Below, piece by piece: positions 18,633 through 27,440 of a DNA stretch of 64,000 nucleotides; positions within the stretch are counted from its first letter, which is position 1; each line of letters opens with the position of its first letter. The stretch covers positions 1,865,527-1,929,526 of the forward strand of contig NZ_LR733215.1 of the NCBI RefSeq assembly GCF_902506435.1, read 5' to 3'. The notes under the pieces were generated by a model, which ran no database searches, was not told the DNA's origin, and saw only the letters and a list, made by a program, of their open reading frames with translations. The position numbers and the translations under genes were made by a program. The DNA comes from Nocardioides sp. AX2bis. GTDB taxonomy: Bacteria > Actinomycetota > Actinomycetes > Propionibacteriales > Nocardioidaceae.

Positions 18633-18680
18633 AGTCGTGTGCCTGAGCACGGTCCCTGCGCCGTGCTCGGGCACACGACT
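18633..18680. repeat. hairpin repeat, copy 3
   Basis: Arms 18633-18652 and 18661-18680 pair over 20 bp with one G-U and an 8-base loop. It is the closest relative of the copy at 14349, and follows the amidase gene. Confidence 0.8.
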
Positions 18681-18693
18681 CCGCGGGGTGGGG

Positions 18694-18739
18694 GTCGTGG
18701 GTCGGATGACGCGCTGGAGCGCGTCGGATGACCCACGAC
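18694..18739. repeat. compound palindrome with internal direct repeat
   Basis: Outer arms GTCGTGGGTC (18694-18703) and 18730-18739 pair exactly; an inner GACGCGC/GCGCGTC stem (18708-18714, 18719-18725) has a TGGA loop; GTCGGATGAC occurs twice in direct orientation (18701 and 18723). It is distinct from the hairpin repeat just before it. Confidence 0.7.
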
Positions 18740-18782
18740 TGCGTCCGCGCCTTCTCTGCCCGGCCCCGCTAGCCTGCGCAGG

Positions 18783-19124
18783 ATGCACCGCATCTTCACC
18801 ACCAGCGTCGCCTCGGTCTACCCGCACTACGTCGCGAAGGCCGAGCGCAAGGGGCGCAGCAAGGCCGAGGTCGACGAGGTCATCACCTGGCTCACCGGCT
18901 TCGACGCCCCCGCCCTGGCCGCCCACCTCGAGGCCGGCACGACCTTCGCGGATTTCTTCGACCAGGCCACGCTCAACCCGGACGTGGACAAGGTCACCGG
19001 GGTCGTCTGCGGGGTGCGGGTCGAGGACGTCGAGGATCCGTTGATGCGGAAGATCCGCTACCTCGACAAGCTCGTCGACGAGCTCGCCCGGGGCAAGGCC
19101 ATGGAGAAGGTGCTGCGGTCCTGA
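18783..19124 (+). CDS. DUF2200 domain-containing protein
   Basis: A 113-residue cytosolic protein filling the whole DUF2200 family, of unknown function. The family pattern is plain: start [20 protein letters not shown], then [32 protein letters not shown], and ending [27 protein letters not shown] box (18770-18775) 7 bases before the ATG suggests a leaderless message. It converges on the sensor kinase with only 16 bases between stops. Confidence 0.9.
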   Translation: MHRIFTTSVASVYPHYVAKAERKGRSKAEVDEVITWLTGFDAPALAAHLEAGTTFADFFDQATLNPDVDKVTGVVCGVRVEDVEDPLMRKIRYLDKLVDELARGKAMEKVLRS

Positions 19125-19140
19125 CGGTCGCCCGCGCCGG

Positions 19141-21522
19141 TCACCCGACCAGCGGCAGGCGCACCGTGAAGGTGGTGCCCACGCCGACGACGGAGCGCAC
19201 GTCCACCCGCCCGCCGTGGTTCTCCACGAGCGAGGCCACGATGTGCAGCCCCAGCCCGGTGCCCTGGATCGCCTGCCGGCGGGCGGAGGAGCCGCGGAAG
19301 TAGCGGGTGAACAGCCCCTCGACCTCGTCGGCGGGGATGCCCATCCCGGTGTCGGTGACCTCGAGCAGCGCCTGGGTGGCGTCCGCCGTGACCCGGCAGG
19401 TCACGGAGCCGCCGGCCTCGCTGAACTTGATGGCGTTGCCGGCCAGGTTCAGCACGACGCGCTCGAGCTGTCCGGCGTCGCCGGTGACCAGCACGGGCCC
19501 GTCGGCGAGGTCGAAGGAGACGTCGAGGTGCAGCCCGGCGGCGAGCGCGTCCACGAGGTCGCGGACCTGGTTCACCACCTCGCGGAGGTCGACCTCCTCG
19601 TCCTCCATCGGCACCTCGCCGGTGCTGAACCCCGAGAGCAGCAGCAGGTCGTATGTCAGCGCAGTCAGCCGGCCGGCGTTGCGGGCGATCACGTTCGCCC
19701 ACGTGCGCTGGGCCTCGGTCAGCGACTCCTCTTCCTGCAGCATCTCGGCGTAGCCGGAGATGCTGGCCAGGGGCGTACGCAGCTCGTGGCTCACGGTCGC
19801 GACGAACTCGTCGGTGGCCCGGTTGAGCTCACGCAGCTGTTCCGCGCTCTTCCGCTCGAGCTCCAACGCCTTGACGAGCAGCTCGTGGGTCAGCTTCTCG
19901 GCCCGGCTGCGCTGCAGCCCTCGCAGCAGCGCGTCGGCCAGCCGCGGCCCGTCGTGCTCGCCCTTGACCAGGTAGTCCTGGGCGCCCTCGGCCAGCGCCC
20001 AGAGTGCCAGCGTGTTGTCGTCCGTGCCGGTGATGACCATCAGCGCGGTCTGGGGGGAGGCCCCGCGCACCGCGCGTACGACGGTCCCGCCGTCGGCGTC
20101 CGGCAGGGTGAGGTCGGCCAGGACGAGGTCGTACTCGTTCGTGGCGAGCAGCCCCATCGCGTGATCGAGGTCGGGGGCGATCTCGATGACGACATCGGCG
20201 AACTCGTCCTCGAGCAGGCTCCGGATCAGCTCGCAGTCGGTGGGGGAGTCCTCGATCAGCAGGAAACGCAGCCGGGTACCGCGGTCCAGCGCGAGCACGC
20301 CGCTCGAGCGGTGGTCCCGGGCCGACCGTTCCGCCGCCGACGTCATGTCCGCGGCCCGGCCGGCCCGGAGCCGGCCGCCGTCCACGGCCGGCGCGGCGGG
20401 CAGCGTCACGCAGAACCGGCTGCCGCCCAGGGGGGACGCCTCGACCCACGCCGTGCCCCCCGAGCGCTCCGCGACCTGCTGAACGATCGCCAGCCCGATG
20501 CCGGTGCCGGGGTAGGCCTCACGGCCGTGGAGGCGGGCGAACATCGCGAAGACCCGGTCGGCGTGGTCGGGCTCGATGCCGATGCCGTCGTCGTCGACCT
20601 GCAGCAGGACGCGCCCGTCCTCGAGGCGTCCGGTGACCTCGACCCGGGACACCGTGCCTGGGCGGTGGAACTTCACGGCGTTGCCGACCAGGTTGGACAG
20701 GACCGCGACGACGGAGGACTCGTCGTAGCCGACCACGGGCAGGTCCCCGACGCTGACCCCGGTGGCGGCGAGCGTGTCGACGACCCGGCGCGCGACGGCG
20801 GTGGTGTCGACGTGGTCGCCCGGCGGGTCGACCAGGAGGTAGCGGGAGTACTCGAGCAGGTCGTCGATGAGGACCTGCATCCGCGCGGCCCCGTCGACGA
20901 CGTGGCCGACGTAGCGCAGCCCGCGCTCGTCGAGGACCGCGGAGTAGCGCCGCTCGAGCAGCTCGGCGAAACCGGTCATGGCCCGCAGCGGCTCGGAGAG
21001 GTCGTGGGAGGCCACGAAGGCGAACTGCTCGAGGTCGCGGTTGGAGCGGGCGAGCGCGGTGTTGGCCCGCTCCTGGGTACGCCGCAGCGTGTCGAGCTCG
21101 GTGGTCGACCGCACGCGCTCGGTGACGTCCTGGACGCTGGTGGCCAGGCCCGCGACCTCACCCTCGGCGCCGCGCAGCGGCGAGACGGTGAGCGAGACCG
21201 CGATCCGTCGCCCGTCGGGCCGCAGGTGCCAGGTGTCGAACCGCTCCACCCGCTCGCCCGAGAGCGCGAGGTCGCGCACCTGCTGCAGCTGCTGGGTGCT
21301 CACCTCGGGCAGCAGGTCGCCGGCCGAGCGCCCGACCATCTCGCGGGCGGAGCAGCCGTAGACCCGCTCGGCGGCGGCGTTCCAGCTGGTGATGGTGCCG
21401 GCCAGGTCCTCGCTGAAGATGGCGTCCGCAGAGGCCTCGACGATCTGGGCCAGCAACCGTGGGTCGCTGATCTGCGGGGTTCCGCGCACGAGGGGGACGC
21501 CGAGGCCCGTGGGAGCGCGCAT
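19141..21522 (-). CDS. hybrid sensor: PAS-kinase-receiver-kinase
   Basis: A 793-residue cytosolic signalling protein with two complete histidine-kinase modules. Order: PAS domain (about 20-135), HisKA with His173 (FVASHDLSEPLRAM), HATPase (N-box around 277-285, DDGIGIEPDH, GTGIGLAI, to about 375), receiver (about 418-535; acidic pair ED 424-425, phospho-Asp470 in LVLADLTLPD, Lys520), a helical linker, second HisKA with His579 (ATVSHELRTPLASISG) and second HATPase (DTGMGIPADEV, GTGLGLHI) to the C-terminus. No transmembrane helix is seen, so the input is intracellular, through PAS. The start at 21522 is fixed by GGAGG upstream. No separate response regulator is adjacent. Confidence 0.92.
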   Translation of the reverse strand: MRAPTGLGVPLVRGTPQISDPRLLAQIVEASADAIFSEDLAGTITSWNAAAERVYGCSAREMVGRSAGDLLPEVSTQQLQQVRDLALSGERVERFDTWHLRPDGRRIAVSLTVSPLRGAEGEVAGLATSVQDVTERVRSTTELDTLRRTQERANTALARSNRDLEQFAFVASHDLSEPLRAMTGFAELLERRYSAVLDERGLRYVGHVVDGAARMQVLIDDLLEYSRYLLVDPPGDHVDTTAVARRVVDTLAATGVSVGDLPVVGYDESSVVAVLSNLVGNAVKFHRPGTVSRVEVTGRLEDGRVLLQVDDDGIGIEPDHADRVFAMFARLHGREAYPGTGIGLAIVQQVAERSGGTAWVEASPLGGSRFCVTLPAAPAVDGGRLRAGRAADMTSAAERSARDHRSSGVLALDRGTRLRFLLIEDSPTDCELIRSLLEDEFADVVIEIAPDLDHAMGLLATNEYDLVLADLTLPDADGGTVVRAVRGASPQTALMVITGTDDNTLALWALAEGAQDYLVKGEHDGPRLADALLRGLQRSRAEKLTHELLVKALELERKSAEQLRELNRATDEFVATVSHELRTPLASISGYAEMLQEEESLTEAQRTWANVIARNAGRLTALTYDLLLLSGFSTGEVPMEDEEVDLREVVNQVRDLVDALAAGLHLDVSFDLADGPVLVTGDAGQLERVVLNLAGNAIKFSEAGGSVTCRVTADATQALLEVTDTGMGIPADEVEGLFTRYFRGSSARRQAIQGTGLGLHIVASLVENHGGRVDVRSVVGVGTTFTVRLPLVG

Positions 21523-21729
21523 CGCGCCTCCGTCTGAGGTTGTCCGACCCGGTGGGGACGACGACGGGCGAGAGATGGTCGGGGACCGGTGGGTTCCAGC
21601 TGACCATCTTGTTCCGCCGCTGCGATTCCACCCTACGCGCGGGGGACGTGCACCGTGGTGACGCCGGGATCCGGGTACCAACAGCGGGAGGAAGGGGACC
21701 GACGGCCCCCGCCCCCGTGGTGCGTGCTC

Positions 21730-21888
21730 TCAGGACATGTCCACCGTGGGCTCGACCGAACCGGTCGGGCACCTCGGGTCACGGCACCCGCCGAAGGTCA
21801 GGTCGGCCTCGAAGTGGTGGACGCCGGTGCCGTCGGTGCCGGTAACGGCGCCGTGGCCGAGGGTGGACGCGGTGGGGGTGGAGGTCAT
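21730..21888 (-). CDS. small hypothetical protein (52 aa)
   Basis: A 52-codon frame in an otherwise empty gap. Nearly every codon ends in G or C, as in true genes here. The peptide is Thr/Gly-rich at the start (MTSTPTASTLGHGAVTGTDG) and ends with GGCRDPRCPTGSVEPTVD, giving a C-x4-C pair. No strong ribosome-binding site and no recognised family. It could be a small metal-binding protein or a chance frame. Confidence 0.4.
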   Translation of the reverse strand: MTSTPTASTLGHGAVTGTDGTGVHHFEADLTFGGCRDPRCPTGSVEPTVDMS

Positions 21889-22027
21889 CTCGACATCTCG
21901 TTCTCTGGGGACGGGGCCCCGGTCGCTGCGTAGGAACAGGATCGGCCGGAGCCCCTCGCCGCCGCACCAAGGCCTTCGGTGCGGCGACTGCTCGGGGAGG
22001 TGCCGTCGGGTCGGTGACCCGGGCGCC

Positions 22028-22738
22028 TTACTTGGTGTTGACGGTGATGGTGGCGATGCCGACCAGCAGGCCGGGCGTGACGGCGTCGGTGCCGAAGGTG
22101 TCGTTGAGCAGCGGGGCCGCGACGTCGGAGATCTGGACCTCGGTGCCCTGGAGGATCGCCTTGTTGCCCTGGGTCTGGAGGGGCTTCAGGGTGCTGCCGT
22201 CGAGCTTGAACAGGTAGGCGCTGGTCACGGCGACCTCGCCGTTGACGGTCACGTCGCCGTAGACCCGCGAGACGCCCGGGTCGACGTTGAGGTTGGTGAG
22301 CTCGACGGTGGTGCCGCCCGCGGAGAGCGAGAGGCCGGAACCCTCGTGCTGGACCTGGCCGATGACGTACGGCGAGACCTGGCCGGGCTCGAAGACGGTG
22401 ACGTTGCCACCGGTGATCGGGAAGACCAGCGAGCCGTCGGTGAGCTTGGCGTCCCCGGTGACGCCCGGGGTCAGCTTGAGCTGGGTGAGGGCGTCGGTGA
22501 AGCCCTTGTCGAGGGCGATCTTGGTGTCCTGGCCGGTGAGCGCGTCGATCGCGGCGACCGGCTGAGGCGGGGTCTGGGCCTCGGTGGACGACGAGCTCGA
22601 CGAGCCGGCGGAGCTGGCCGAGGCGGGGGCCGCGTCGCTGTCGCTGCTGCACGCGGCGAGGGGGCCGGCGAGGAGGCCGACCGTGGCGATGGCGGCGAGG
22701 CCGCGGCGGGTGCGGGTGGAGAACGTGGTGGAACGCAT
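22028..22738 (-). CDS. secreted lipoprotein, unknown function
   Basis: A 236-residue lipoprotein: basic start, hydrophobic core and lipobox LAAC with Cys30, followed by a Ser/Ala linker. The mature domain is beta-rich (FPITGGNVTVFEP, SPYVIGQVQHEGSGLSLSAG, VELTNLNVDPGVSRVYGDVT, LLNDTFGTDAVTPGLLVGIA). Similar proteins, with the GQVQHEGSGLSL and NLNVDPG blocks, are common as uncharacterised exported proteins; I know no function. A spacer of about 140 bases separates it from the kinase side and 160 bases from the AtuA operon, so it is probably a single-gene unit. Confidence 0.75.
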   Translation of the reverse strand: MRSTTFSTRTRRGLAAIATVGLLAGPLAACSSDSDAAPASASSAGSSSSSSTEAQTPPQPVAAIDALTGQDTKIALDKGFTDALTQLKLTPGVTGDAKLTDGSLVFPITGGNVTVFEPGQVSPYVIGQVQHEGSGLSLSAGGTTVELTNLNVDPGVSRVYGDVTVNGEVAVTSAYLFKLDGSTLKPLQTQGNKAILQGTEVQISDVAAPLLNDTFGTDAVTPGLLVGIATITVNTK

Positions 22739-22898
22739 GGTGGAGCCCTTCAGAAGGAAGCGCCCAGCTCGGGAGACCCCCGTGGGCGTTGCTGCACACG
22801 TCGTTCGGTGCGGGGGCGCCCTGCGCTTGGTCTGCCGCGGAATCTCAGCCGACTATCAGGAAGGCGTCTCGTGTTCTGGCGCTCGTCGTCCGGTTCGG

Positions 22899-23204
22899 TC
22901 AGCCGCCGAGCTCGAGCGTGAGCAGGTGGTAGCTCAGCGTCTTGCCGTGGCCGTCCAGCGTGGCGGCGCCGGTGACGCCGCCGGCCAGCACCCCGGGGAC
23001 ACGGAAGACCAGGCCGGGCAGGAGCGGGAGCTCGTGCCTCAGCACCTGGCCGCGCACCGCCGCGCCGAAGTGTTCGGCGACCCGCGCGACGGTGAGCCGC
23101 TCCTGGAGCAGGTCCCAGCCTGCGGCGTCGCGGGGCAGCACGGCCAGGATCAGGGTGTCGCCCTTGTCGCCGGCGCGCACGTCCGCCACGTCGTCCACTC
23201 TCAT
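22899..23204 (-). CDS. AtuA-like C-terminal domain protein
   Basis: A 101-residue protein matching the short domain that forms the C-terminus of longer AtuA-family proteins: VRAGDKGDTLILAVLPRD at the start, VRGQVLRHELPLLPGLVFRV in the middle. Here it is a separate gene whose ATG is one base after the stop of the AtuA gene, so the two probably form one complex. Last gene of the transporter-AtuA operon. Confidence 0.85.
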   Translation of the reverse strand: MRVDDVADVRAGDKGDTLILAVLPRDAAGWDLLQERLTVARVAEHFGAAVRGQVLRHELPLLPGLVFRVPGVLAGGVTGAATLDGHGKTLSYHLLTLELGG

Positions 23205-23205
23205 G

Positions 23206-24558
23206 TCACGCCACCTCGATGATGTCGACGCCGGTGTTGACCAGGTCGCGGGGGATCAGGCAGGACCGCACCGCGACCAGGGGCCGGACGCCGGTACGCG
23301 CGCCGCCACCGCCCGCGGGCCCGTTGGTGTAGAGCGCCTCGACCTCCCAGCCGACGGCGTGGGCGGCCACCTCGCTGTCCACGCGCGCGGCCACGCGCAG
23401 CCGCACCTCCGGCGGGTCGACGGCGGGGGAGGCGAGTCCGCGGAAGGCGGCGCCGGTGCCGATGAGCTCGACCTCCGCAGCGCCCGGGGGCAGGCCGTGC
23501 ACGGCGACCAGGCGCTCGAGGACGACCTCGGCGGCCAGCTCGGCGCGCTGGAGCGCCCGCGGACCGGCGTACGAGATCTGGCCCTCGCCGAGCCAGCCAC
23601 CGTCCTGGCCCAGGGTGACCTTCAGCTGGGCGGGCCGGGTCCTGCCGGTCGCACCGCCGGCCAGCACCTGGTCGGGGCCGGTCTCGGTGAAGGTGACACC
23701 GGTGAAGTCGGCGGTCACGTCCGGGGTCAGGTAGCCCCCGGGGTCGTCGACCTCGTAGAGGAGCTGCTCGGCGCAGGTGCGGGCGTCGAGACGGCCACCG
23801 GTGCCGCTCAGCTTGCTTAGGCGCACCTCGCCGGCCGCGCTGACGTCGGCGTACGGGAACCCCAGGCTGGCCAGTCCGGTGACCGGCTTCGTCACGGGGT
23901 CGGCGAAGTAGCCGCCGGTCAGCTGACCGGCGCACTCCAGCAGGTGGCCGGTCATCGTCGCTACGCCCATCATGTGGTCGTCCTCCGGGTCCCAGCCCAG
24001 CTCATGGCGTATTGGGCCGACGTAGAGCGAGGGGTCGGCCAACCGCCCCGTCACGACGACGTCGGCGTCCTCCTGCAACGCCTGCACCACCGGGTCGGCG
24101 CCGAGGTAGACGTTGGCCGAGATGAGCGGGCGGCCCGCCGAGACCGGCTCGCCGGTCTCCCACACGACCGGGTCGACGGCCCGGACGGCGTCCAGCACGT
24201 CGTCGCCGGAGACGACGGCGACGCGCGTCCCGCGTAGACCCAGGTCACGAGCGACGCCGGCCACCGCCGCCCCGGCCGCGCCGGGGTTGGCGGCGCCCGC
24301 GTTGGTCACCACCCGGGTCCCCGAGGCCCGGCACGGTGCGAGGACCGCACCCATCCGCCGCTTGAGCAGGGGGTCGTACCCGAGAGCGGGGTCGCGGCGC
24401 CGGCGGGCGTGGCCCTCGGCCACGGTGCGCTCGCCGAGGCACTCGAAGACCAAGTACTGCAGTCCGCCCCGCACCGCCAGTTCGACGGCGGGGTCGAGCC
24501 GGTCGCCGGCGAAGCCCGCGCCGGCGCCGAGCCGGACGCTGGTACGTCGCGTAGTCAC
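23206..24558 (-). CDS. acyclic terpene utilisation AtuA family protein (DUF1446)
   Basis: A 450-residue cytosolic protein of the AtuA/DUF1446 family; AtuA is needed for growth of Pseudomonas on citronellol-type terpenes but its reaction is not established. Family blocks: RLGAGAGFAGDRLDPAVEL at the N-terminus, YLVFECLGERTVAEG, TNAGAANPGAAGAAV, SANVYLGADPVV and VVTGRLADPSL. The GTG at 24558 overlaps the transporter stop (GTGA). Nearby transporter and LysR regulator suggest a small-acid or terpenoid catabolic operon; the AtuB-H genes of the classic pathway are absent, so the substrate is open. Confidence 0.88.
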   Translation of the reverse strand: MTTRRTSVRLGAGAGFAGDRLDPAVELAVRGGLQYLVFECLGERTVAEGHARRRRDPALGYDPLLKRRMGAVLAPCRASGTRVVTNAGAANPGAAGAAVAGVARDLGLRGTRVAVVSGDDVLDAVRAVDPVVWETGEPVSAGRPLISANVYLGADPVVQALQEDADVVVTGRLADPSLYVGPIRHELGWDPEDDHMMGVATMTGHLLECAGQLTGGYFADPVTKPVTGLASLGFPYADVSAAGEVRLSKLSGTGGRLDARTCAEQLLYEVDDPGGYLTPDVTADFTGVTFTETGPDQVLAGGATGRTRPAQLKVTLGQDGGWLGEGQISYAGPRALQRAELAAEVVLERLVAVHGLPPGAAEVELIGTGAAFRGLASPAVDPPEVRLRVAARVDSEVAAHAVGWEVEALYTNGPAGGGGARTGVRPLVAVRSCLIPRDLVNTGVDIIEVA

Positions 24559-25940
24559 GACGCCCACAGGGGGACGGCGCCGGTGGCGACGGCCACGACG
24601 AGCATGATCAGGCTCAGCAGCCAGACCCACCCGAACAGGGCGCGGATGTGGCGTCCGATGTCGACCCCGGCCAGCCCGACCAGGAGGAAGAAGGAGCCGG
24701 TCAACGGGCTGATCGGGAACCCGACGGTCTCCTGGCCGACCAGGGAGGCGCGTGCCAGGTCCGCGTTGGCGACGCCGAACTCGGCGCCCAGGCCCTGGAG
24801 CACCGGCAGCACGCCGAAGTAGTAGGCGTCGGGACCGAAGAGCAGGCTGAGCGGGACGCCGAGCACGCCGACGAGGAGGGGGAGCCCCGGCGCCCAGGAG
24901 GCGGGCACGATCTCGGCGGTGCTGGTCGCCATCGCGGTCACCATGCCCGAGCCGTCGAGGATCCCGAGGAAGGCCCCGGCCGCCAGGAGCGTGGAGGCCA
25001 TCAGCATCGCGCCCTCGGCGTGTGCCTGGATGCGGGCCGTCTGCTCCTTCAGGCCGGGGTAGTTGACGACGAGCGCCACCACGAGCGCGACGAGGAACAG
25101 CAGCTCCGGCGGCGCCAGCGTGGTGACGAGGCCGGCGATCGTGAGCACGGTCAGCGCGATGTTGATCCAGAACAGGCGGGGGCGACGCAGCGCCGCCTCC
25201 TCCTCGGTGAGGTGGTGTCCGGGGGCGGACGGGGTGTCGTCGTCTGAGGGCCCGGCCGCACCGGTGCTGCCGGACCCGGCGTCGGGGCCTCCCACCGTGC
25301 TGAGCGACCGGTCGTCGGCCGTCGCTGCGAGCCGTGTCGTCTCGCGCCGCCCGAGGAAGTAGGAGATGGCGAGGGCGCCCAGCATGCCGGCGATCTGGGC
25401 CGGGATGAGCGGCACCCAGAGCTCGTTCACGCCGACCCCGGAGGTGGTGGCGGCTCGTGCGGTCGGACCTCCCCAGGGCAGCAGGTTCATCACGCCGGCA
25501 CCCATGCCGACGCAGACCGTCAGCGTGAGGCGCTTCATCCCCAGCCGGTCGAAGAGCGGCATCATCGCGGGGATGGTGATCAGGAAGGTGGTGGCCCCGG
25601 CGCCGTCGAGGTGTGCCGCCATCGCCAGCGTGGTGGTGGCCAGGCAGACCGTCACAGGGGCGTTGCCGGCGAACGCCACGATGCGTCGGATGATCGGGTC
25701 GAACATGCCGGCGTCGCGCATCACGCCGAAGTAGGCGATCGCGAAGACGAACATGGCGGTCACCCCGACGACGCCGGCCAGGCCCTCGGACACGTAGGCG
25801 CCGATCTCGGCAGGGCTGTTTCCGGCCACCAGGGCGGTGACGACGGGCACGCCGGCGAGCGCGACGACGGCGGCCACCCGGTTGGTCAGCAGGAGGGCGA
25901 GAATCACGCCGATGGTGAGGAACCCCAGGAAGGTCAGCAC
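24555..25940 (-). CDS. CitMHS-family citrate-metal:H+ symporter
   Basis: A 461-residue membrane transporter with about twelve helices. The family's conserved stretches are present: MFVFAIAYFGVMRDAGMFDP, HLDGAGATTFLITIPAMMPL, NLLPWGGPTARAA and, late, FGPDAYYFGVLPVL. CitMHS proteins take up divalent-metal citrate, and relatives take related carboxylates; a hydrophilic, Asp/Ser-rich loop in the middle (SDDDTPSAPGHHLTEEE) is unusual in length. It is the first gene of the AtuA operon and diverges from the LysR gene, which probably regulates it in response to the transported acid. Confidence 0.9.
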   Translation of the reverse strand: MLTFLGFLTIGVILALLLTNRVAAVVALAGVPVVTALVAGNSPAEIGAYVSEGLAGVVGVTAMFVFAIAYFGVMRDAGMFDPIIRRIVAFAGNAPVTVCLATTTLAMAAHLDGAGATTFLITIPAMMPLFDRLGMKRLTLTVCVGMGAGVMNLLPWGGPTARAATTSGVGVNELWVPLIPAQIAGMLGALAISYFLGRRETTRLAATADDRSLSTVGGPDAGSGSTGAAGPSDDDTPSAPGHHLTEEEAALRRPRLFWINIALTVLTIAGLVTTLAPPELLFLVALVVALVVNYPGLKEQTARIQAHAEGAMLMASTLLAAGAFLGILDGSGMVTAMATSTAEIVPASWAPGLPLLVGVLGVPLSLLFGPDAYYFGVLPVLQGLGAEFGVANADLARASLVGQETVGFPISPLTGSFFLLVGLAGVDIGRHIRALFGWVWLLSLIMLVVAVATGAVPLWAS

Positions 25941-26030
25941 GGTGTCTCCGATCAGGTGGGCAGGACCCGCTCACTGTGACGGGCGCCATACGTGCCGGTC
26001 CAACATTCGTTCGCGATAGATTGATGCGCT

Positions 26031-27014
26031 ATGGGCATCGACGTCGGGATTCGACACCTCCGGGCGGTGGTCGCGGTCGCGGACGAGTCGGGGTACTCCG
26101 CTGCCGCGGCGCGGCTGCACACGGCGCAGTCCTCACTGAGCCGGACGGTGCAGGACGTCGAGCGCCGGATCGGGGTGCGGCTGTTCGAGCGCACGACCCG
26201 CTCCGTGGTGCCGACCCGGGAGGGCGCAGAGTTCTGCCTGCTCGCGCGAGGGGTGCTGGCCGAGCATGACCGGGCCCTGGCTCACTTCGAGGGGTTCCTG
26301 CGGGGCGACCGCGGGACCGTGTCGGTGGCGGTCCTGCCGTCGCTGGCGGCGACCCTCCTGCCGCCGGTGCTGGCGGCCTACCGGGCGGCACGACCCGACG
26401 TGGCGGTCGAGGTCCGCGACGGGCTGGCGGGGGAGGTCACCGCGCTGGTGCTGAGCGGAGCGGTCGACTTGGCGCTCACGGTGGCCGAGGACCTGCCGGC
26501 CACGCTGCAGGCCGTCACGATCGCCGAGGACGACTACTTCCTGCTCGTGCCCTCGAGTCACGCACTCGCCACGCAGGCCGGGGTGACCTGGGCGGAACTC
26601 GGGGGCGAGCCCTTCGTCGCCTTCGACCACGCCTCGAGCATCCGCACCTTCACCGACCGGGTCCTCGCACGCGAGGAGGTCCCGCTCGGCCCGGTCACCG
26701 AGGCACGCAACGTGGGGTCGGTCGCCGGCCTGGTGGGCGCCGGTCTGGGTGTGTCCGTCGTCCCGGCACTGGTGCTGCCGATGACCGGTTTCGCCGACGT
26801 CGTGGCCGTCCCGCTGCGCGACCCCGTGGGGCGCCGGGCCGTACGCCTGTTGCGCGACCCGCGCCGCCCGGTGGCCCCGGCCGTGGCCGGTCTGGTCACG
26901 ATGCTGGCCGACGCGGCCACCCACGGCATCGGGCTCCCGGCGGGGGCACGATGGACCGCGTCCGGCTCGCCTGACCCACGACTCAGCCCATCGAGTGGAC
27001 GCGCCTCGGGGTGA
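26031..27014 (+). CDS. LysR-family transcriptional regulator
   Basis: A 327-residue regulator. The winged HTH lies at about residues 8-66 (SGYSAAAARLHTAQSSLSRT, then RRIGVRLFERTTR), and the effector-binding periplasmic-binding-protein-like domain at about 95-295. It is transcribed away from the CitMHS-AtuA operon, the usual layout for a LysR regulator and its target. TAGATT (26017-26022), 8 bases before the ATG, points to a leaderless start. The 90-base gap contains a T-rich ATTCGTTCGCGAT stretch that could hold the operator. The 3' end overlaps the convergent oxidoreductase gene by 32 bases. Confidence 0.93.
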   Translation: MGIDVGIRHLRAVVAVADESGYSAAAARLHTAQSSLSRTVQDVERRIGVRLFERTTRSVVPTREGAEFCLLARGVLAEHDRALAHFEGFLRGDRGTVSVAVLPSLAATLLPPVLAAYRAARPDVAVEVRDGLAGEVTALVLSGAVDLALTVAEDLPATLQAVTIAEDDYFLLVPSSHALATQAGVTWAELGGEPFVAFDHASSIRTFTDRVLAREEVPLGPVTEARNVGSVAGLVGAGLGVSVVPALVLPMTGFADVVAVPLRDPVGRRAVRLLRDPRRPVAPAVAGLVTMLADAATHGIGLPAGARWTASGSPDPRLSPSSGRASG

Positions 27015-27417
27015 TCGCGAGCAGCAGCCGCTGCTGGTCGCGGCCGCCGTACCAGGGGTAGGGGTCGCCGAGGTAGCGCTGGGCGAGGACCTCGATGTGC
27101 TCGGTCGCCCCGTCGGTGGTGGCGCGGGTGACCCGCCCGCGGATCTCGTGGTACCTGCTCGGATTGGCCGGGTCGGAGACGGCGACGCTGACGCGGGGGT
27201 CCCGGTCGATGTTCCTGGCCTTCTGATGGCCCACCACGGTGTTGATCAGCACGTGCTCGCCGGCCGCGTCGACGTCGACCCAGGTCTGGGTCAGCTGGGG
27301 CGAGCCGTCGGGCATGGTGGTGGCCAGGTAGCAGGTCGCCCCCGAGCGCAGGAGCGCGACGAGGTCGGCGCCCATGGTCGGCGGCTCGGGCGCAGGGGCC
27401 GGTCGTGAGGAGGTCAT
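26983..27417 (-). CDS. PPOX-class F420/FMN-dependent protein
   Basis: A 144-residue split-barrel protein of the pyridoxamine-phosphate-oxidase-like superfamily. Actinobacterial members of this subgroup (TIGR03618-like) bind F420 or flavin and reduce small molecules. Seen: LLRSGATCYLATTMPDGSPQ, VLINTVVGHQKARNIDRDPR, and the final helix and strand LLLAITPRRVHSMG. The ATG at 27417 is taken as start; an in-frame Met 15 residues later is also possible. It is followed at its upstream side by the membrane kinase gene in the same direction, 23 bases apart. Cofactor and substrate are not determined. Confidence 0.85.
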   Translation of the reverse strand: MTSSRPAPAPEPPTMGADLVALLRSGATCYLATTMPDGSPQLTQTWVDVDAAGEHVLINTVVGHQKARNIDRDPRVSVAVSDPANPSRYHEIRGRVTRATTDGATEHIEVLAQRYLGDPYPWYGGRDQQRLLLAITPRRVHSMG

Positions 27418-27440
27418 GCGCCCATCGTCCCCCGGCACGG

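Noticed and set aside
14382..18926. 1514-residue minus-strand frame
   Set aside because: Antisense to the CocE and amidase genes, which have clear families; its sequence is Gly/Arg/Val-rich without protein-like pattern.
24555..25989. 927-residue minus-strand frame linking AtuA with upstream sequence
   Set aside because: The upstream part is a shadow of CitMHS in another frame; AtuA begins at the GTG overlapping the transporter stop.
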